From: Streptomyces ambofaciens ATCC 23877
GTDB taxonomy: Bacteria > Actinomycetota > Actinomycetes > Streptomycetales > Streptomycetaceae
Assembly: GCF_001267885.1 (NCBI RefSeq)
Contig: NZ_CP012382.1
Coordinates: 2,777,001 to 2,841,000 of the forward strand
Length of the DNA stretch: 64,000 nt
Direction of reading: 5' to 3'
This document shows, in pieces, positions 18,620 to 28,272 of this stretch (position 1 is the first letter of the stretch; each line of letters opens with the position of its first letter). Both the position numbers and the translations under genes were made by a program. Below the pieces are notes generated by a model. It was not told the origin of the DNA and searched no databases. It saw nothing but the letters and a program-made list of their open reading frames with translations.

Positions 18620-21244
18620 TCACGCCTGCGGCAGCTTCTCCAGCTGGGCCTGGATGCGGGCGATGTCCTCGTCCGCCTTGGCCAGCCGCCCGCGGATCTT
18701 GTCCACGACCTGGTCGGGCGCCTTGGCGAGGAACGCCTCGTTGCCCAGCTTGGCCGTGGCCTGCGCCTTCTCCTTCTCGGCGGCGGCGAGGTCCTTCGCC
18801 AGCCGCTTGCGCTCGGCGGCGAAGTCGATGACGCCGGAGAGGTCGAGCGCGACCTCGACGCCCGCGACCGGCAGCGTCGCCGTCGCCGTGAAGGCGTCAC
18901 CCTCCGGCTGGAGCCGCAGCAGCTGCCGGACGGCCGCCTCGTGCGCGGCGAGCGCGCTGCCCGCGAGGGTCAGCCGGGCCGGGACCCGCTGGCCGGGCTG
19001 GAGGCCCTGGTCGGCGCGGAAGCGGCGGACCTCGGTGATCACCGACTGGACGGTCTCGATCTCCCGCTCGGCGTCCGCGTCCCGGAAGCCCGAGTCCGTC
19101 GGCCACTGGGCGATCACGACCGACTCGCCGCCCGTGAGCGTCGTCCACAGCGTCTCGGTGACGAAGGGGACGACCGGGTGCAGCAGCCGCAGCGTGACGT
19201 CGAGGACCTCGCCGAGGACGCGCTTGCTGACCTCGGCGGCCTCGCCGCCCGCCTGGAAGGTGGTCTTCGACAGTTCGACGTACCAGTCGAAGACCTCGTC
19301 CCAGGCGAAGTGGAACAGGGTGTCGGACAACTTCGCGAACTGGTAGTCCTCGTAGTACGCGTCGACCTCGGCGACGACCGAGTTCAGCCGCGACAGGATC
19401 CACCGGTCCGTCGAGGACATCGCCGACGCGTCCGGCAGCGGGCCCTCCACGGTCGCGCCGTTCATCAGCGCGAAGCGGGTGGCGTTCCAGATCTTGTTGG
19501 CGAAGTTCCGGGAGCCCTGGACCCAGTCCTCGCCGATCGGGACGTCGACGCCCGGGTTGGCGCCGCGCGCGAGGGTGAAGCGCAGGGCGTCGGAGCCGTA
19601 CTTGTCCATCCAGTCCAGCGGGTTCACGACGTTCCCGAAGGACTTGGACATCTTCTTGCCGTTCTGGTCACGGACCATGCCGTGCAGGGCGATGGTGTGG
19701 AACGGCGGGGTCCCGTCCATCGCGTACAGACCGAACATCATCATCCGGGCGACCCAGAAGAAGAGGATGTCGTAGCCGGTGACCAGGACGGAGTTCGGGT
19801 AGAACTTCGCCAGCGAGTCGGTCCGCTCCGGCCAGCCCAGCGTGGAGAACGGCCACAGGCCCGAGGAGAACCAGGTGTCCAGGACGTCGGCGTCCTGGTA
19901 CCAGCCCTCACCGCTCGGCGGCTGCTCGTCGGGGCCGACGCAGACGATCTCGCCGTTCGGGCCGTACCAGACGGGGATGCGGTGGCCCCACCACAGCTGG
20001 CGCGAGATGCACCAGTCGTGGAGGTTGTCGACCCAGTCGAAGTACCGCTTCTCCATCTCCTGCGGGTGGATCTTGACCTTGCCCTCGCGGACGGCGTCAC
20101 CGGCCGCCTTGGCGAGCGGGCCGACCTTGACCCACCACTGCATGGACAGGCGCGGCTCGATGGTGGTCTTGCAGCGCGAGCAGTGGCCGACGGAGTGGAC
20201 GTAGGGCCGCTTCTCGGCGACGATCCGGCCCTCGGCGCGCAGTGCGGCGACGATGGCGGAGCGGGCCTCCAGCCGGTCCAGGCCCTGGAAGGGGCCGTGG
20301 GCGGTGATGACGGCGTGCTCGTCCATCACGGCGATGGCGGGCAGGTCGTGGCGCTGGCCGATCTCGAAGTCGTTCGGGTCGTGGGCGGGCGTCACCTTGA
20401 CGGCGCCGGTGCCGAACTCGGGGTCGACGTGCTCGTCGGCGACGACCGGGATGGAGCGGTCGGTCAGCGGCAGCTTGATCAGCTTGCCGACGAGGTGCTT
20501 GTACCGCTCGTCCTCCGGGTGGACGGCGACGGCGGTGTCACCGAGCATCGTCTCGGCACGGGTGGTGGCGACGACGATCGTCTCGTCCCCGTCGCCGTAC
20601 TTCATGGAGACGAGCTCGCCGTCGTCGTCCTGGTACTCGACCTCGATGTCGGAGATGGCCGTCAGACACCTGGGGCACCAGTTGATGATGCGCTCGGCGC
20701 GGTAGATCAGCTCGTCGTCGTAGAGCCGCTTGAAGATGGTCTGGACGGCCTGGGAGAGGCCCTCGTCCATCGTGAAGCGCTCACGCGACCAGGCGACCGC
20801 GTCGCCGAGGCGCCGCATCTGGCCGCTGATCTGCCCGCCGGACTCGGCCTTCCACTGCCAGACCCGCTCGACGAAGGCCTCCCGGCCGAGGTCGTGCCGG
20901 GACTTGCCCTCCTTGGCCAGCTCCCGCTCGACGACGTTCTGCGTGGCGATGCCGGCGTGGTCCATGCCGGGCTGCCACAGCGTCTCGTACCCCTGCATCC
21001 GCTTGCGGCGGGTCAGGGCGTCGATGAGCGTGTGCTCGAAGGCGTGCCCGAGGTGCAGGCTGCCCGTGACGTTCGGCGGCGGGATGACGACGGTGTACGG
21101 AGGCTTGTCGCTGGCCGCGTCCGCCTCGAAGTAGCCCCGTTCTACCCAGCGCTCGTACAGCTTCCCCTCTACCTCGGCCGGCGTGTACTGGGTCGGCAGT
21201 TCGGTCGTGGGCGCTGCTTGCGGCTGCTGAGTGTTCTCGGTCAC
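18620..21244 (-). CDS. valS: Valyl-tRNA synthetase
   Basis: An 874-aa class Ia synthetase that charges tRNA-Val. The start is GTG 21244. The HIGH-type motif is in [18 protein letters not shown]; the KMSKS loop is in [19 protein letters not shown]; the editing domain follows [18 protein letters not shown]. The zinc-ribbon-like knuckle [16 protein letters not shown] and the anticodon-binding domain are intact. The C-terminal coiled-coil arm ([20 protein letters not shown] to the end) is typical of ValRS. Any T-box leader would lie before 21244; I saw no clear specifier structure in the 137 bp shared with the divergent gene. Confidence 0.97.
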   Translation of the reverse strand: MTENTQQPQAAPTTELPTQYTPAEVEGKLYERWVERGYFEADAASDKPPYTVVIPPPNVTGSLHLGHAFEHTLIDALTRRKRMQGYETLWQPGMDHAGIATQNVVERELAKEGKSRHDLGREAFVERVWQWKAESGGQISGQMRRLGDAVAWSRERFTMDEGLSQAVQTIFKRLYDDELIYRAERIINWCPRCLTAISDIEVEYQDDDGELVSMKYGDGDETIVVATTRAETMLGDTAVAVHPEDERYKHLVGKLIKLPLTDRSIPVVADEHVDPEFGTGAVKVTPAHDPNDFEIGQRHDLPAIAVMDEHAVITAHGPFQGLDRLEARSAIVAALRAEGRIVAEKRPYVHSVGHCSRCKTTIEPRLSMQWWVKVGPLAKAAGDAVREGKVKIHPQEMEKRYFDWVDNLHDWCISRQLWWGHRIPVWYGPNGEIVCVGPDEQPPSGEGWYQDADVLDTWFSSGLWPFSTLGWPERTDSLAKFYPNSVLVTGYDILFFWVARMMMFGLYAMDGTPPFHTIALHGMVRDQNGKKMSKSFGNVVNPLDWMDKYGSDALRFTLARGANPGVDVPIGEDWVQGSRNFANKIWNATRFALMNGATVEGPLPDASAMSSTDRWILSRLNSVVAEVDAYYEDYQFAKLSDTLFHFAWDEVFDWYVELSKTTFQAGGEAAEVSKRVLGEVLDVTLRLLHPVVPFVTETLWTTLTGGESVVIAQWPTDSGFRDADAEREIETVQSVITEVRRFRADQGLQPGQRVPARLTLAGSALAAHEAAVRQLLRLQPEGDAFTATATLPVAGVEVALDLSGVIDFAAERKRLAKDLAAAEKEKAQATAKLGNEAFLAKAPDQVVDKIRGRLAKADEDIARIQAQLEKLPQA

Positions 21245-21381
21245 GGGGGTCAGTTTACGGGCGTCACGACCGTGTCCCGAAACGCGTTTCGTTTGTAACG
21301 GTGCGGCCCCCGGTGGCTGCGGTCGGCCCTGGCTGCGTCAGGATGTCAGCACCACGTAAACATCTGGAGGGGAACCCAGTA

Positions 21382-22362
21382 ATGAGTCACAACCAGCCGG
21401 GCCCGTACGGCGGGCAGCCTCAGCAGCCCGGACCGTACGGCCAGCAGGGGCCGTACGGCCAGCAGCCGCCGCAGGCCCCCCAGCCCGGCTATGGCTACCC
21501 CCAGCAGACGCCTCCCCCGCAGCCGGGTTACGGCTACCCGCAGCAGCCCCCGCAGGGCGGCGTCCCCCCGCAGACCCCGCCCTACGGCCAGCAGCCCCCG
21601 TACGGCCAGCAGCCTCCCTACGGCCAGCAGCCCTACGGCATGCCCCAGCCCCCGGCCTCGGGCGGCGGCAAGAAGAAGGCGGGCCTGATCATCGGCGCGG
21701 TCGCCGTCGTGGCGGCGATCGGCGTGGGGGCGTACTTCGTCTTCGGCAGCAGCGGTGGCGGCGGCTCGGACATCGCCGACGACGGCCCCCACAAACTGAC
21801 GACGCCGGCGACGGTGCTCGGCGGAGAGTACAAAAAGGGAAGCAACGCGGACAGCGGCGGTTTCGACAAGAGCGACCTCGAAGAGGCCGAGAAGCACGGC
21901 GTCAAAGACGCGCAGGACGTCAACGCGGGCTACGAGGCCGGGGACGAGACCAATCCGCTCTCCATGAAGATGATCAACTTCATGGGCGTGTACGGCGAGA
22001 TCGACGACCCGGAGAAGGTCGTGGACGCCATGTTCGCCGAGCTCAAGAAGAACGCCGGCAAGGACAAGGAGACCGAGGGCGAGGTCGTCGGCAGTCCCCA
22101 GGAGTACAAGCCCAGCGATCTGGACGGCGCGATCCTGAAGTGTCAGGAGACCAAGGTCGAGAACGCCGACGCGTCTGCGGGTTCCGCCGCTTCCGGCCCG
22201 TCGGAGTTCAGCATGCCGGTGTGCATCTGGGGTGACCACAGCACCCTCGGCGTCATCATCAACATGGACCTGGCGGACGCCATGGCCGGCAAGCCGGCCG
22301 ACCTGGAGAAGGCGGCCGAACTCACCGCCAAGCTTCGCAAGGACGTCCGCGTCAAGGCGTGA
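21382..22362 (+). CDS. Pro/Gln/Gly/Tyr-rich single-pass membrane protein
   Basis: A 326-aa protein. ATG 21382 is chosen over upstream in-frame starts because GGAGGGGAACC lies directly before it. Residues 1-90 are a low-complexity cytoplasmic region built on PYGQQPPYG and GYGYPQQ units. A single membrane segment follows (KKAGLIIGAVAVVAAIGVGAYFVFG after a KKK stop), then an extracytoplasmic domain of about 200 residues with LTTPATVLGGEYKKGS and two cysteines (KCQETKVE, PVCIWGDHS) that may form a disulfide. This architecture is common in actinomycete envelope proteins. I do not recognise a specific function. It diverges from valS and ends at a very strong hairpin. Confidence 0.88.
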   Translation: MSHNQPGPYGGQPQQPGPYGQQGPYGQQPPQAPQPGYGYPQQTPPPQPGYGYPQQPPQGGVPPQTPPYGQQPPYGQQPPYGQQPYGMPQPPASGGGKKKAGLIIGAVAVVAAIGVGAYFVFGSSGGGGSDIADDGPHKLTTPATVLGGEYKKGSNADSGGFDKSDLEEAEKHGVKDAQDVNAGYEAGDETNPLSMKMINFMGVYGEIDDPEKVVDAMFAELKKNAGKDKETEGEVVGSPQEYKPSDLDGAILKCQETKVENADASAGSAASGPSEFSMPVCIWGDHSTLGVIINMDLADAMAGKPADLEKAAELTAKLRKDVRVKA

Positions 22363-22383
22363 CATCCTGTCCGGCTCATTGCC

Positions 22384-22430
22384 ACGAGTGGAGGGCGGTT
22401 CGGCTCAGTGCCGAACCGCCCTCCACTCGT
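22384..22430 (+). terminator. Long perfect hairpin, probably bidirectional
   Basis: A 21-bp perfect stem (acgagtggagggcggttcgg followed by c, with its complement) and a 5-nt loop tcagt begin 21 bp after the stop of the plus-strand membrane protein. They also lie 35 bp beyond the stop of the convergent small secreted protein. Confidence 0.9.
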
Positions 22431-22464
22431 TACAGGCCTCGGACCTCGCGCCGCGATGTGCCCG

Positions 22465-22749
22465 TCAGGCGCGCAGACAGGCCGAGGTCGCCACGTTCCC
22501 GTCAACGCCTGCCTGCAGCAGCCTGGTCGTACAGACCGGGTTCGGTACCTTCCCGACGCCCATGTCGATCGCCCCACGGCTACAGGCGGAGCGGACCTTC
22601 GGCCCGACAAGGTAGCCCTTGTTGCCTACGTAGTTCACACATGTGCTTTGGGCAGCGCCGGCGGGCGTCGCCGTAACCAACGGCATGACACCCGCAGCAG
22701 CGACCACACCTACCGTTGCCAATGCCGCCTTGATGCTGCGTGACCTCAT
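22465..22749 (-). CDS. Small secreted four-cysteine protein, function unknown
   Basis: A 94-aa protein started at ATG 22749 (MRSRSIKAALATVGVV), which has GGGAGG 8 nt upstream; the frame is open 20 codons further but without a ribosome site. Residues 1-31 are a clear Sec signal peptide ending in TPAGAA. The mature part of about 63 residues has exactly four cysteines (STCVNYVG, VRSACSRG, NPVCTTRL, TSACLRA), enough for two disulfides, and is Gly/Val-rich and slightly basic. No family is recognised. It could be a secreted effector, inhibitor or wall-associated peptide. It has its own promoter region (22750-22902) and converges on the strong hairpin at 22384-22430. Confidence 0.8.
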   Translation of the reverse strand: MRSRSIKAALATVGVVAAAGVMPLVTATPAGAAQSTCVNYVGNKGYLVGPKVRSACSRGAIDMGVGKVPNPVCTTRLLQAGVDGNVATSACLRA

Positions 22750-22902
22750 GAGGCGCCTCCCGTTTCTTCCGCCGACGGTTCGAACACCTAGTCGACGTGG
22801 TGGCACCACCAGACCACGGCGACAAAGCGCGGCCCCACTGCCCCCTGCTCATCTGACGCGATCTTGTCATCAAATGGCGAAAAGGGAGCGGCTGCACCCT
22901 TT

Positions 22903-22928
22903 GCCGCAGCCTTTTTGTGGGCTGCGGC
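22903..22928 (-). terminator. Hairpin downstream of clpX
   Basis: A perfect 9-bp stem (gccgcagcc / ggctgcggc) with an 8-nt loop tttttgtg starts 15 bp beyond the clpX stop. Confidence 0.65.
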
Positions 22929-22943
22929 GGCACTGTGCCGCTG

Positions 22944-24230
22944 CTACGCCGTCTTCTGCTCCCCCGGGCCCCGGCCCCGCGAATCCCGCGGGATGAGGGT
23001 CGGGTTGACGTTGGAGAGGACCACGTCCGCCGTGATGACGACGCGGGCGACGTCCTTGCGGGACGGGACCTCGTACATCACGCCCTGGAGGACCTCCTCC
23101 ATGATGGCGCGCAGGCCGCGGGCGCCGGTCTGGCGGAGGATGGCCTGGTCGGCGATGGCCTCCAGCGCCTCGCGCTCGAAGTCCAGCTCCACGCCGTCGA
23201 GTTCGAAGAGGCGCTCGTACTGCTTGACGAGTGCGTTGCGCGGCTCGACCAGGATCTGGAGCAGGGCCTCGCGGTCGAGGTTGTGGACCGAGGTGATGAC
23301 CGGGAGGCGGCCGATGAACTCGGGGATCATGCCGAACTTGACCAGGTCCTCCGGCATGACCTGCTCGAACTGGTCCTTGGACTCGATCTCCCGCTTGGAG
23401 CGGATCTGCGCGCCGAAGCCGATGCCCTTGGCGCCCGCGCGGCCCTCGATGATCTTCTCCAGGCCGGCGAAGGCGCCGCCCACGATGAACAGGACGTTCG
23501 TCGTGTCGATCTGGATGAACTCCTGGTGGGGGTGCTTGCGGCCGCCCTGCGGCGGGACGGAGGCGGTGGTGCCCTCCAGGATCTTCAGCAGGGCCTGCTG
23601 GACGCCCTCGCCCGACACGTCGCGCGTGATGGAGGGGTTCTCACTCTTCCGCGCGACCTTGTCGATCTCGTCGATGTAGATGATCCCGGTCTCGGCCTTC
23701 TTGACGTCGTAGTCCGCGGCCTGGATCAGCTTCAGCAGGATGTTCTCGACGTCCTCGCCGACGTACCCCGCCTCGGTGAGCGCCGTGGCGTCGGCGATCG
23801 CGAACGGGACGTTCAGCATGCGCGCGAGGGTCTGCGCGAGGAGGGTCTTGCCGGAGCCCGTGGGGCCCAGCAGCAGGATGTTGGACTTCGCCAACTCGAT
23901 GGCGTCCTCGCGGCCTTGGGCGCCGCCGTTCTCGCCGGCCTGGACCCGCTTGTAGTGGTTGTACACCGCGACGGAGAGGGCCTTCTTGGCCGCCTCCTGG
24001 CCGACCACGTAGCCCTCGAGGAACTCGTAGATCTCGCGGGGCTTCGGGAGCTCCTCCCAGCGCACCTCGCTGGTCTCGGCGAGCTCTTCCTCGATGATCT
24101 CGTTGCAGAGATCGATGCACTCGTCGCAGATGTAGACACCGGGCCCTGCGATGAGCTTCTTGACCTGCTTCTGGCTCTTTCCGCAGAACGAGCACTTGAG
24201 CAGATCGCCGCCGTCACCGATGCGTGCCAC
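22944..24230 (-). CDS. clpX: ATP-dependent Clp protease ATP-binding subunit ClpX
   Basis: A 428-aa AAA+ unfoldase that feeds substrates to ClpP. The start is GTG 24230 ([19 protein letters not shown]). The N-terminal zinc-binding domain has CSFC and CDEC with a further cysteine. Walker A is GPTGSGKT, Walker B IIYIDEID, pore loop GYVGED, and the ClpP-docking IGF loop is in AKGIGFGAQ, with the sensor regions following. It lies downstream of clpP1-clpP2 with a 191-bp gap holding a hairpin, so it likely also has its own promoter. Confidence 0.97.
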   Translation of the reverse strand: MARIGDGGDLLKCSFCGKSQKQVKKLIAGPGVYICDECIDLCNEIIEEELAETSEVRWEELPKPREIYEFLEGYVVGQEAAKKALSVAVYNHYKRVQAGENGGAQGREDAIELAKSNILLLGPTGSGKTLLAQTLARMLNVPFAIADATALTEAGYVGEDVENILLKLIQAADYDVKKAETGIIYIDEIDKVARKSENPSITRDVSGEGVQQALLKILEGTTASVPPQGGRKHPHQEFIQIDTTNVLFIVGGAFAGLEKIIEGRAGAKGIGFGAQIRSKREIESKDQFEQVMPEDLVKFGMIPEFIGRLPVITSVHNLDREALLQILVEPRNALVKQYERLFELDGVELDFEREALEAIADQAILRQTGARGLRAIMEEVLQGVMYEVPSRKDVARVVITADVVLSNVNPTLIPRDSRGRGPGEQKTA

Positions 24231-24350
24231 GGTGTGCTTCCCCTTCGCCTGGGAGATGCCTGACCGTCGACGTGACGTCGACGGCCGGCGGACTCCTGGT
24301 GCTGCCTTATGTCCGACGGTACCTTGCCGGGCCCCCCGTCCGGGCCCCCC

Positions 24351-24394
24351 TTGGCACGGTTCGCTTTGACGTGAATCGCGTCAAACCGTGCCAA
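24351..24394 (-). terminator. Nested hairpin after clpP2
   Basis: An outer perfect 11-bp stem (ttggcacggtt / aaccgtgccaa) encloses an inner 6-bp stem (ttgacg / cgtcaa). It starts 27 bp after the clpP2 stop. It may terminate clpP1P2 transcripts or act in the clpX leader. Confidence 0.7.
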
Positions 24395-24421
24395 GGAGCG
24401 GCAGACGATACAGCCTCCCGC

Positions 24422-25102
24422 CTAGCGGAGAGAGGAGTTGTCCATCTTCCGGGTGGTGATGATCTGGTCGATCAGGCCGTAGCTCAGCGCGTCCTCGGCC
24501 GTGAGGATCTTGTCGCGCTCGATGTCCTCGCGGATCTTCTCGACGGGCGTGGTGGAGTGCTTGGCCAGCATCTCCTCCAGCTGCGCGCGCATCCGCAGGA
24601 TCTCGTTGGCGGCGATCTCCAGGTCGGAGACCTGACCGCGGCCGGTCTCGCTGTACGGCTGGTGGATCAGGACGCGCGCGTTCGGCAGCGCCATGCGCTT
24701 GCCGGGCGTGCCCGCGGCCAGCAGGACGGCCGCGGCGGAGGCCGCCTGGCCCATGCAGACCGTCTGGACGTCCGGCTTCACGTACTGCATCGTGTCGTAG
24801 ATGGCCGTGAGCGCCGTGAAGGAGCCGCCGGGGCTGTTGATGTAGACCGAGATGTCCCGGTCCGGGTCCATCGACTCCAGGCACAGCAGCTGCGCCATGA
24901 CGTCGTTGGCGGAGGCGTCGTCGATCTGGACGCCGAGGAAGATCACGCGCTCCTCGAAGAGCTTCGCGTACGGGTCGTACTCGCGAACGCCCTGGGAGGT
25001 GCGCTCGACGAAGCGCGGGATCACGTAGCGGGACTCGGCCGAGGGGCCGGTGTACTCGGCACGGGCGCGGTCGTACAGGCCGCTGCCGGGAAAGTCGTTC
25101 AC
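24422..25102 (-). CDS. clpP2: ATP-dependent Clp protease proteolytic subunit ClpP2
   Basis: A 226-aa serine peptidase of the S14 family. The start is GTG 25102 ([19 protein letters not shown]) with AGGAG 8 nt upstream. The open frame continues far upstream across clpP1 but that part is antisense-like and unsupported. The catalytic triad is Ser in GQAASAAAV, His in VLIHQPYS, and Asp in [12 protein letters not shown]. It should form the mixed ClpP1P2 tetradecamer with the upstream gene product and dock ClpX or ClpC. It follows clpP1 by 83 bp in the same transcription unit. Confidence 0.96.
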   Translation of the reverse strand: MNDFPGSGLYDRARAEYTGPSAESRYVIPRFVERTSQGVREYDPYAKLFEERVIFLGVQIDDASANDVMAQLLCLESMDPDRDISVYINSPGGSFTALTAIYDTMQYVKPDVQTVCMGQAASAAAVLLAAGTPGKRMALPNARVLIHQPYSETGRGQVSDLEIAANEILRMRAQLEEMLAKHSTTPVEKIREDIERDKILTAEDALSYGLIDQIITTRKMDNSSLR

Positions 25103-25185
25103 AGTGTCTCCTGGAAAGGGGCTGAGGCGGTCGGCTGAGGCTGGCTGGGGCGCGCTGGGGCCCCCGGCTGGGGCCCGCAGTGGGC

Positions 25186-25803
25186 TCAGGCCCCGGTACC
25201 GCCGCCGCCCGGCATGCCGGCGGCCGTGGGGATCACGTCGTCGATGAGGCCGTACTCCTTGGCCTCGAAGGCGTCGAACCAGCGGTCGCGGTCCGAGTCG
25301 CGGGTGATCTGCTCGATCGTCTGGCCGGTGTGCTGGGCCGTGAGCTCGGCCATGCGCCGCTTGGTGTGCAGCAGCCGCTCGGCGTGGATCTTGATGTCCG
25401 AGGCCGAGCCGGCCAGGCCCGCGGAGGGCTGGTGGATCAGGATCTCGGCGTTCGGCAGGGCGAAGCGCTTGCCCGGGGTGCCCGCGCTGAGCAGGAACTG
25501 TCCCATGGAGGCGGCGAGACCCATCGCGATGGTCACCACGTCGTTCTTGATGAACTGCATGGTGTCGTAGATCGCCATACCGGCCGTGATCGATCCGCCC
25601 GGGCTGTTGATGTACAGGAAGATGTCCTTGTCCGGGTCGGCGGCAAGGAGCAGCAGCTGTGCGGTGATCTTGTTGGCAATGTCGTCGTCGACCGGCTGGC
25701 CGAGGAAGATGATCCGCTCGCCGAGCAGCCGGTTGTAGACCTGGTCGCCGAGGCCGCCACCGATGGAGGGCTCGCCGGCGGCTGAGGGCATCAGATTCGT
25801 CAC
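25186..25803 (-). CDS. clpP1: ATP-dependent Clp protease proteolytic subunit ClpP1
   Basis: A 205-aa ClpP-family serine peptidase. GTG 25803 ([17 protein letters not shown]) is preferred because AGGTGG lies 8-9 nt upstream and it matches the usual Streptomyces N-terminus. An in-frame ATG at 25899 would add 32 residues. The triad is Ser in LAASMGQF, His in ILIHQPSAG, and Asp in [10 protein letters not shown]. It is the first gene of clpP1P2. In Streptomyces this operon controls differentiation and degrades regulators, and it is activated by ClgR; a matching site lies 142 bp upstream. Confidence 0.95.
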   Translation of the reverse strand: MTNLMPSAAGEPSIGGGLGDQVYNRLLGERIIFLGQPVDDDIANKITAQLLLLAADPDKDIFLYINSPGGSITAGMAIYDTMQFIKNDVVTIAMGLAASMGQFLLSAGTPGKRFALPNAEILIHQPSAGLAGSASDIKIHAERLLHTKRRMAELTAQHTGQTIEQITRDSDRDRWFDAFEAKEYGLIDDVIPTAAGMPGGGGTGA

Positions 25804-25945
25804 GTATCCACCTGCTCGTCTTACGACGGCGCCGGGCCGTCTCACGTTTCCCTGCGGGGCTGGAGCCGCTTTCGGGGACTCCCCTGCCCTCGTATTCATG
25901 GACCCTAACGCGGTGGGCCTGCGGCGCCATCCCGGTTCTCGCGGT

Positions 25946-25959
25946 GTTCGCCGGGGGCG
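25946..25959. promoter_or_regulatory. ClgR-type activator site upstream of clpP1
   Basis: GTTCGC-cgggg-GCG matches exactly the ClgR consensus GTTCGC-N5-GCG as I recall it for Streptomyces clp and lon promoters. It lies between tig and clpP1, 143 bp before the chosen GTG and 47 bp before the alternative ATG, a sensible activator position. A short motif can occur by chance in GC-rich DNA. Confidence 0.55.
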
Positions 25960-26011
25960 TAGAGCTCCGCGGGACGGGGTGCGGGCGCGGGCGGGCCGCC
26001 CGGCCGTACGA

Positions 26012-26050
26012 GGAACGGGCCCCGGCGTCACAACGTCCGGGGCCCGTTCC
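26012..26050 (-). terminator. Hairpin terminator after tig
   Basis: A perfect 14-bp stem (ggaacgggccccgg / ccggggcccgttcc) with an 11-nt loop lies 28 bp past the tig stop. Confidence 0.85.
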
Positions 26051-26078
26051 AGCGTCCGTCGGGGACGGCGCGAGGGGA

Positions 26079-27491
26079 TCAGCCCTCGGTCTTCTCCTCG
26101 GCCTTGTCGGCCTCGGCGGCCTTGTCGTCACCGGACTCGGCGGACTCGGCGGCGGCCTCGGCGGCCTCCGTCTCCTCCTCCTCGTCGTCCAGGTCGACGA
26201 GCTCGCCGTTGGTGTCCTTGACCGTGGCCTTCTCGACCACGACGGCCAGGGCCTTGCCGCGGGCGACCTCGCCGACGAGGAGCGGGACCTGGCCCTGCTC
26301 GACGACGGCCTGGGCGAACTGGTCGGGGGACATGCCGGAGGAGGCCGCGCGCCGCATGAGGTGCTCGGTGAGCTCCTCCTGGCTGACGTTGAGGTTCTCC
26401 TGCTTGACCAGCTCGTCGAGGACGAACTGGGTCTTGATGCCCTTGACCGCGGCCTCGCGGGTCTCGGTGTCGAACTCCTCGGCGGTCTTGCCCTGGAGCT
26501 CGAGGTACTTCTCGAGGTCGAGACCCATCTGGCCGAGCTGGTGGTGCTCGAGGTTGTGCTTACGGGTGTTGATCTCGTCCTCGAGGAGCTTCTCGGGGAT
26601 CGGGACCTCGACCAGCTCGAGCAGCTTGTCCAGGACACGCTCCTGGGCCTGCGTGGCCTGGTCGTACTGCTTCATGTTGGCGAGGCGCTTGCGGCTGTCG
26701 GCGCGCAGCTCCTCCAGCGTGTCGAACTCCGACGCGAGCTGCGCGAAGTCGTCGTCCAGCTCGGGCAGCTCGCGCTTGGCGACCTGGGTGACCTTGACGG
26801 TGACCTCGGCCTCCTTGCCGGCCGCCGAACCGCCCTTGAGCTCGGAGGTGAAGGTGGTCTCGCCACCGGCCTCCAGGCCCTTCACGGCGTCGTCGATGCC
26901 TTCCAGCAGCTCACCGGAGCCGATGGTGTACGAGACACCGTCGGCCACGCCGTCCTCGAGGACCTCGCCGTCGACCTTGGCCTGCAGGTCGAGGGTGACC
27001 ACGTCACCGTCTTCGGCGGCGCGCTCGACCGGGGAGGTGGAGGCGAAGCGCTCGCGCAGCTGCTCGACCGACTTCTCGACGTCCTCGTCGCTGACCTCGA
27101 CGGCGTCGACCTCGACCTCGATGCCGGAGTAGTCCGGGATCTCGACGGTCGGACGGATGTCGACCTCGGCGGTGAAGTTCAGCGTCTCGCCGTCCTTCAG
27201 CTCCGTGATGTCGACCTCGGGCTGGCCGAGCGGGTTCAGCTCGGCCTCGTTGACCGCGTCGGTGTAGAACTTGGGAAGCGCGTCGTTGACCGCCTCCTCC
27301 AGAACCGCACCGCGGCCGAACCGCTGGTCGATGACCCGGGCCGGGATCTTGCCCTTGCGGAAGCCCTTCACCGTGACCTGCTGGTTGATCTTCTTGTACG
27401 CCGCGTCGAGGCTGTCCTTGAGCTCCTCGAAGGGCACCTCGACAGTGAGCCGAACCCGGGTCGGGTTCAGGGTCTCCACGGCGCTCTTCAC
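26079..27491 (-). CDS. tig: Trigger factor, ribosome-associated chaperone and peptidyl-prolyl isomerase
   Basis: A 470-aa protein started at GTG 27491 ([20 protein letters not shown]) with AAGGAG 11 nt upstream; the frame is open further but runs back over the tRNA-Pro. The N-terminal ribosome-binding domain has the signature [17 protein letters not shown]. The FKBP-type PPIase domain is at about 160-245 ([33 protein letters not shown]), then the helical arms. The last 40 residues are a strongly acidic Glu/Ala tail ([17 protein letters not shown]). It folds nascent chains before the Clp system encoded next door takes over failures. Confidence 0.97.
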   Translation of the reverse strand: MKSAVETLNPTRVRLTVEVPFEELKDSLDAAYKKINQQVTVKGFRKGKIPARVIDQRFGRGAVLEEAVNDALPKFYTDAVNEAELNPLGQPEVDITELKDGETLNFTAEVDIRPTVEIPDYSGIEVEVDAVEVSDEDVEKSVEQLRERFASTSPVERAAEDGDVVTLDLQAKVDGEVLEDGVADGVSYTIGSGELLEGIDDAVKGLEAGGETTFTSELKGGSAAGKEAEVTVKVTQVAKRELPELDDDFAQLASEFDTLEELRADSRKRLANMKQYDQATQAQERVLDKLLELVEVPIPEKLLEDEINTRKHNLEHHQLGQMGLDLEKYLELQGKTAEEFDTETREAAVKGIKTQFVLDELVKQENLNVSQEELTEHLMRRAASSGMSPDQFAQAVVEQGQVPLLVGEVARGKALAVVVEKATVKDTNGELVDLDDEEEETEAAEAAAESAESGDDKAAEADKAEEKTEG

Positions 27492-27675
27492 GGTTCGGTC
27501 TCCTTGGTGGCTGACTTCTTGGGTTCTGCCGGAGCCAGAGCGGCATCCGGCAAATTTCGCCGCCCGGGAGACTTCAGACGCTGAGACACACGGGCGTGCA
27601 GCTTGCATAGTAACGGCAGCGACTACACGGCCCAAAAGGCGATCACTCGCACTCGTCCGGGACGATCGACCGAGG

Positions 27676-27752
27676 TGGTCGGGGTGGCGGGATTTGAACC
27701 CACGGCCTTCCGCTCCCAAAGCGGACGCGCTACCAAGCTGCGCCACACCCCG
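27676..27752 (-). tRNA. tRNA-Pro (anticodon UGG)
   Basis: On the minus strand the gene reads from CGGGGTGTGGCGCAG at 27752. Acceptor stem CGGGGTG pairs with CACCCCG; the anticodon arm is TCCGC-TTTGGGA-GCGGA with anticodon TGG; the T arm contains GGGTTCAAATCCC. It ends in an encoded CCA at 27676, which the neighbouring Gly gene lacks. Body 74 nt plus CCA. Confidence 0.95.
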
Positions 27753-27912
27753 TCTGGTGCGACACGTAGGGTACATGCCGCCGGGCGTCACGGCCCTCCG
27801 GGTTTCCCGCGTGCCCCGCACGGTCCGGCACGGCCGGAAGGGGTGTGCGGTGAGGCGGGACGACCCGCTAGGATGCCTGCAGTGCCGCGGTCACCGACCT
27901 GCGGTGCGCTGT

Positions 27913-27983
27913 GCGGGCGTAGCTCAATGGTAGAGCCCTAGTCTTCCAAACTAGCTACGCGGGTTCGATTCCCGTCGCCCGCT
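27913..27983 (+). tRNA. tRNA-Gly (anticodon UCC)
   Basis: 71 nt. Acceptor GCGGGCG pairs with CGCCCGC; D arm AGCTCAATGGTAGAGC; anticodon arm CTAGT-CTTCCAA-ACTAG with anticodon TCC; T arm CGGGTTCGATTCCCG; discriminator T. CCA is not encoded. It is divergent from tRNA-Pro, 160 bp away, and followed by a strong hairpin. Confidence 0.96.
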
Positions 27984-27988
27984 CCGAG

Positions 27989-28031
27989 AGGCCTCCGGCC
28001 CGGTCCCGCCAAGGGACCGGGCCGGAGGCCT
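27989..28031 (+). terminator. Terminator of tRNA-Gly, probably bidirectional
   Basis: A perfect 19-bp stem (aggcctccggcccggtccc and its complement) with a 5-nt loop gccaa starts 6 nt after the tRNA and faces the end of a convergent small gene. Confidence 0.9.
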
Positions 28032-28077
28032 TCGTGCTGCCCGGACGCCTTCGCGCCGCCCGGAGGCGGCGGCCCGG

Positions 28078-28272
28078 CTAGAACTGGATCGAGTTGATCG
28101 TGTCCGCTATCGAGTTCAGGAACCGCTGGATGTCGTCGGCCATGCCGGTCGACGCCAGGAAGAAGCCGAAGAGGACCGCGACGATCGCCGGGCCCGCCTT
28201 GATGGACCCCCCTCGCAGCAACACCACCAGGATGATCGCCAACAGCAGCACCACTGACAGTGAAATGGCCAC
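28078..28272 (-). CDS. Small (64 aa) integral membrane protein, function unknown
   Basis: Starts ATG 28272: MAISLSVVLLLAIILVVLLR, then GGSIKAGPAIVAVLFGFFLAST and an amphipathic tail GMADDIQRFLNSIADTINSI. It has two membrane segments with a short basic loop. Such short proteins are, to my recollection, frequent in Streptomyces chromosomes near conjugative or integrative elements, but no transfer gene is present here. It converges on the tRNA-Gly terminator. The composition looks coding and the ORF is compact; no specific family is recognised. Confidence 0.7.
   Translation of the reverse strand: MAISLSVVLLLAIILVVLLRGGSIKAGPAIVAVLFGFFLASTGMADDIQRFLNSIADTINSIQF

Noticed and set aside
24422..26638. 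An apparent 738-aa fusion ending in ClpP2
   Set aside because: Only the last 226 residues are ClpP2; the rest is out-of-frame sequence of clpP1 and tig. GTG 25102 with AGGAG is the true start.
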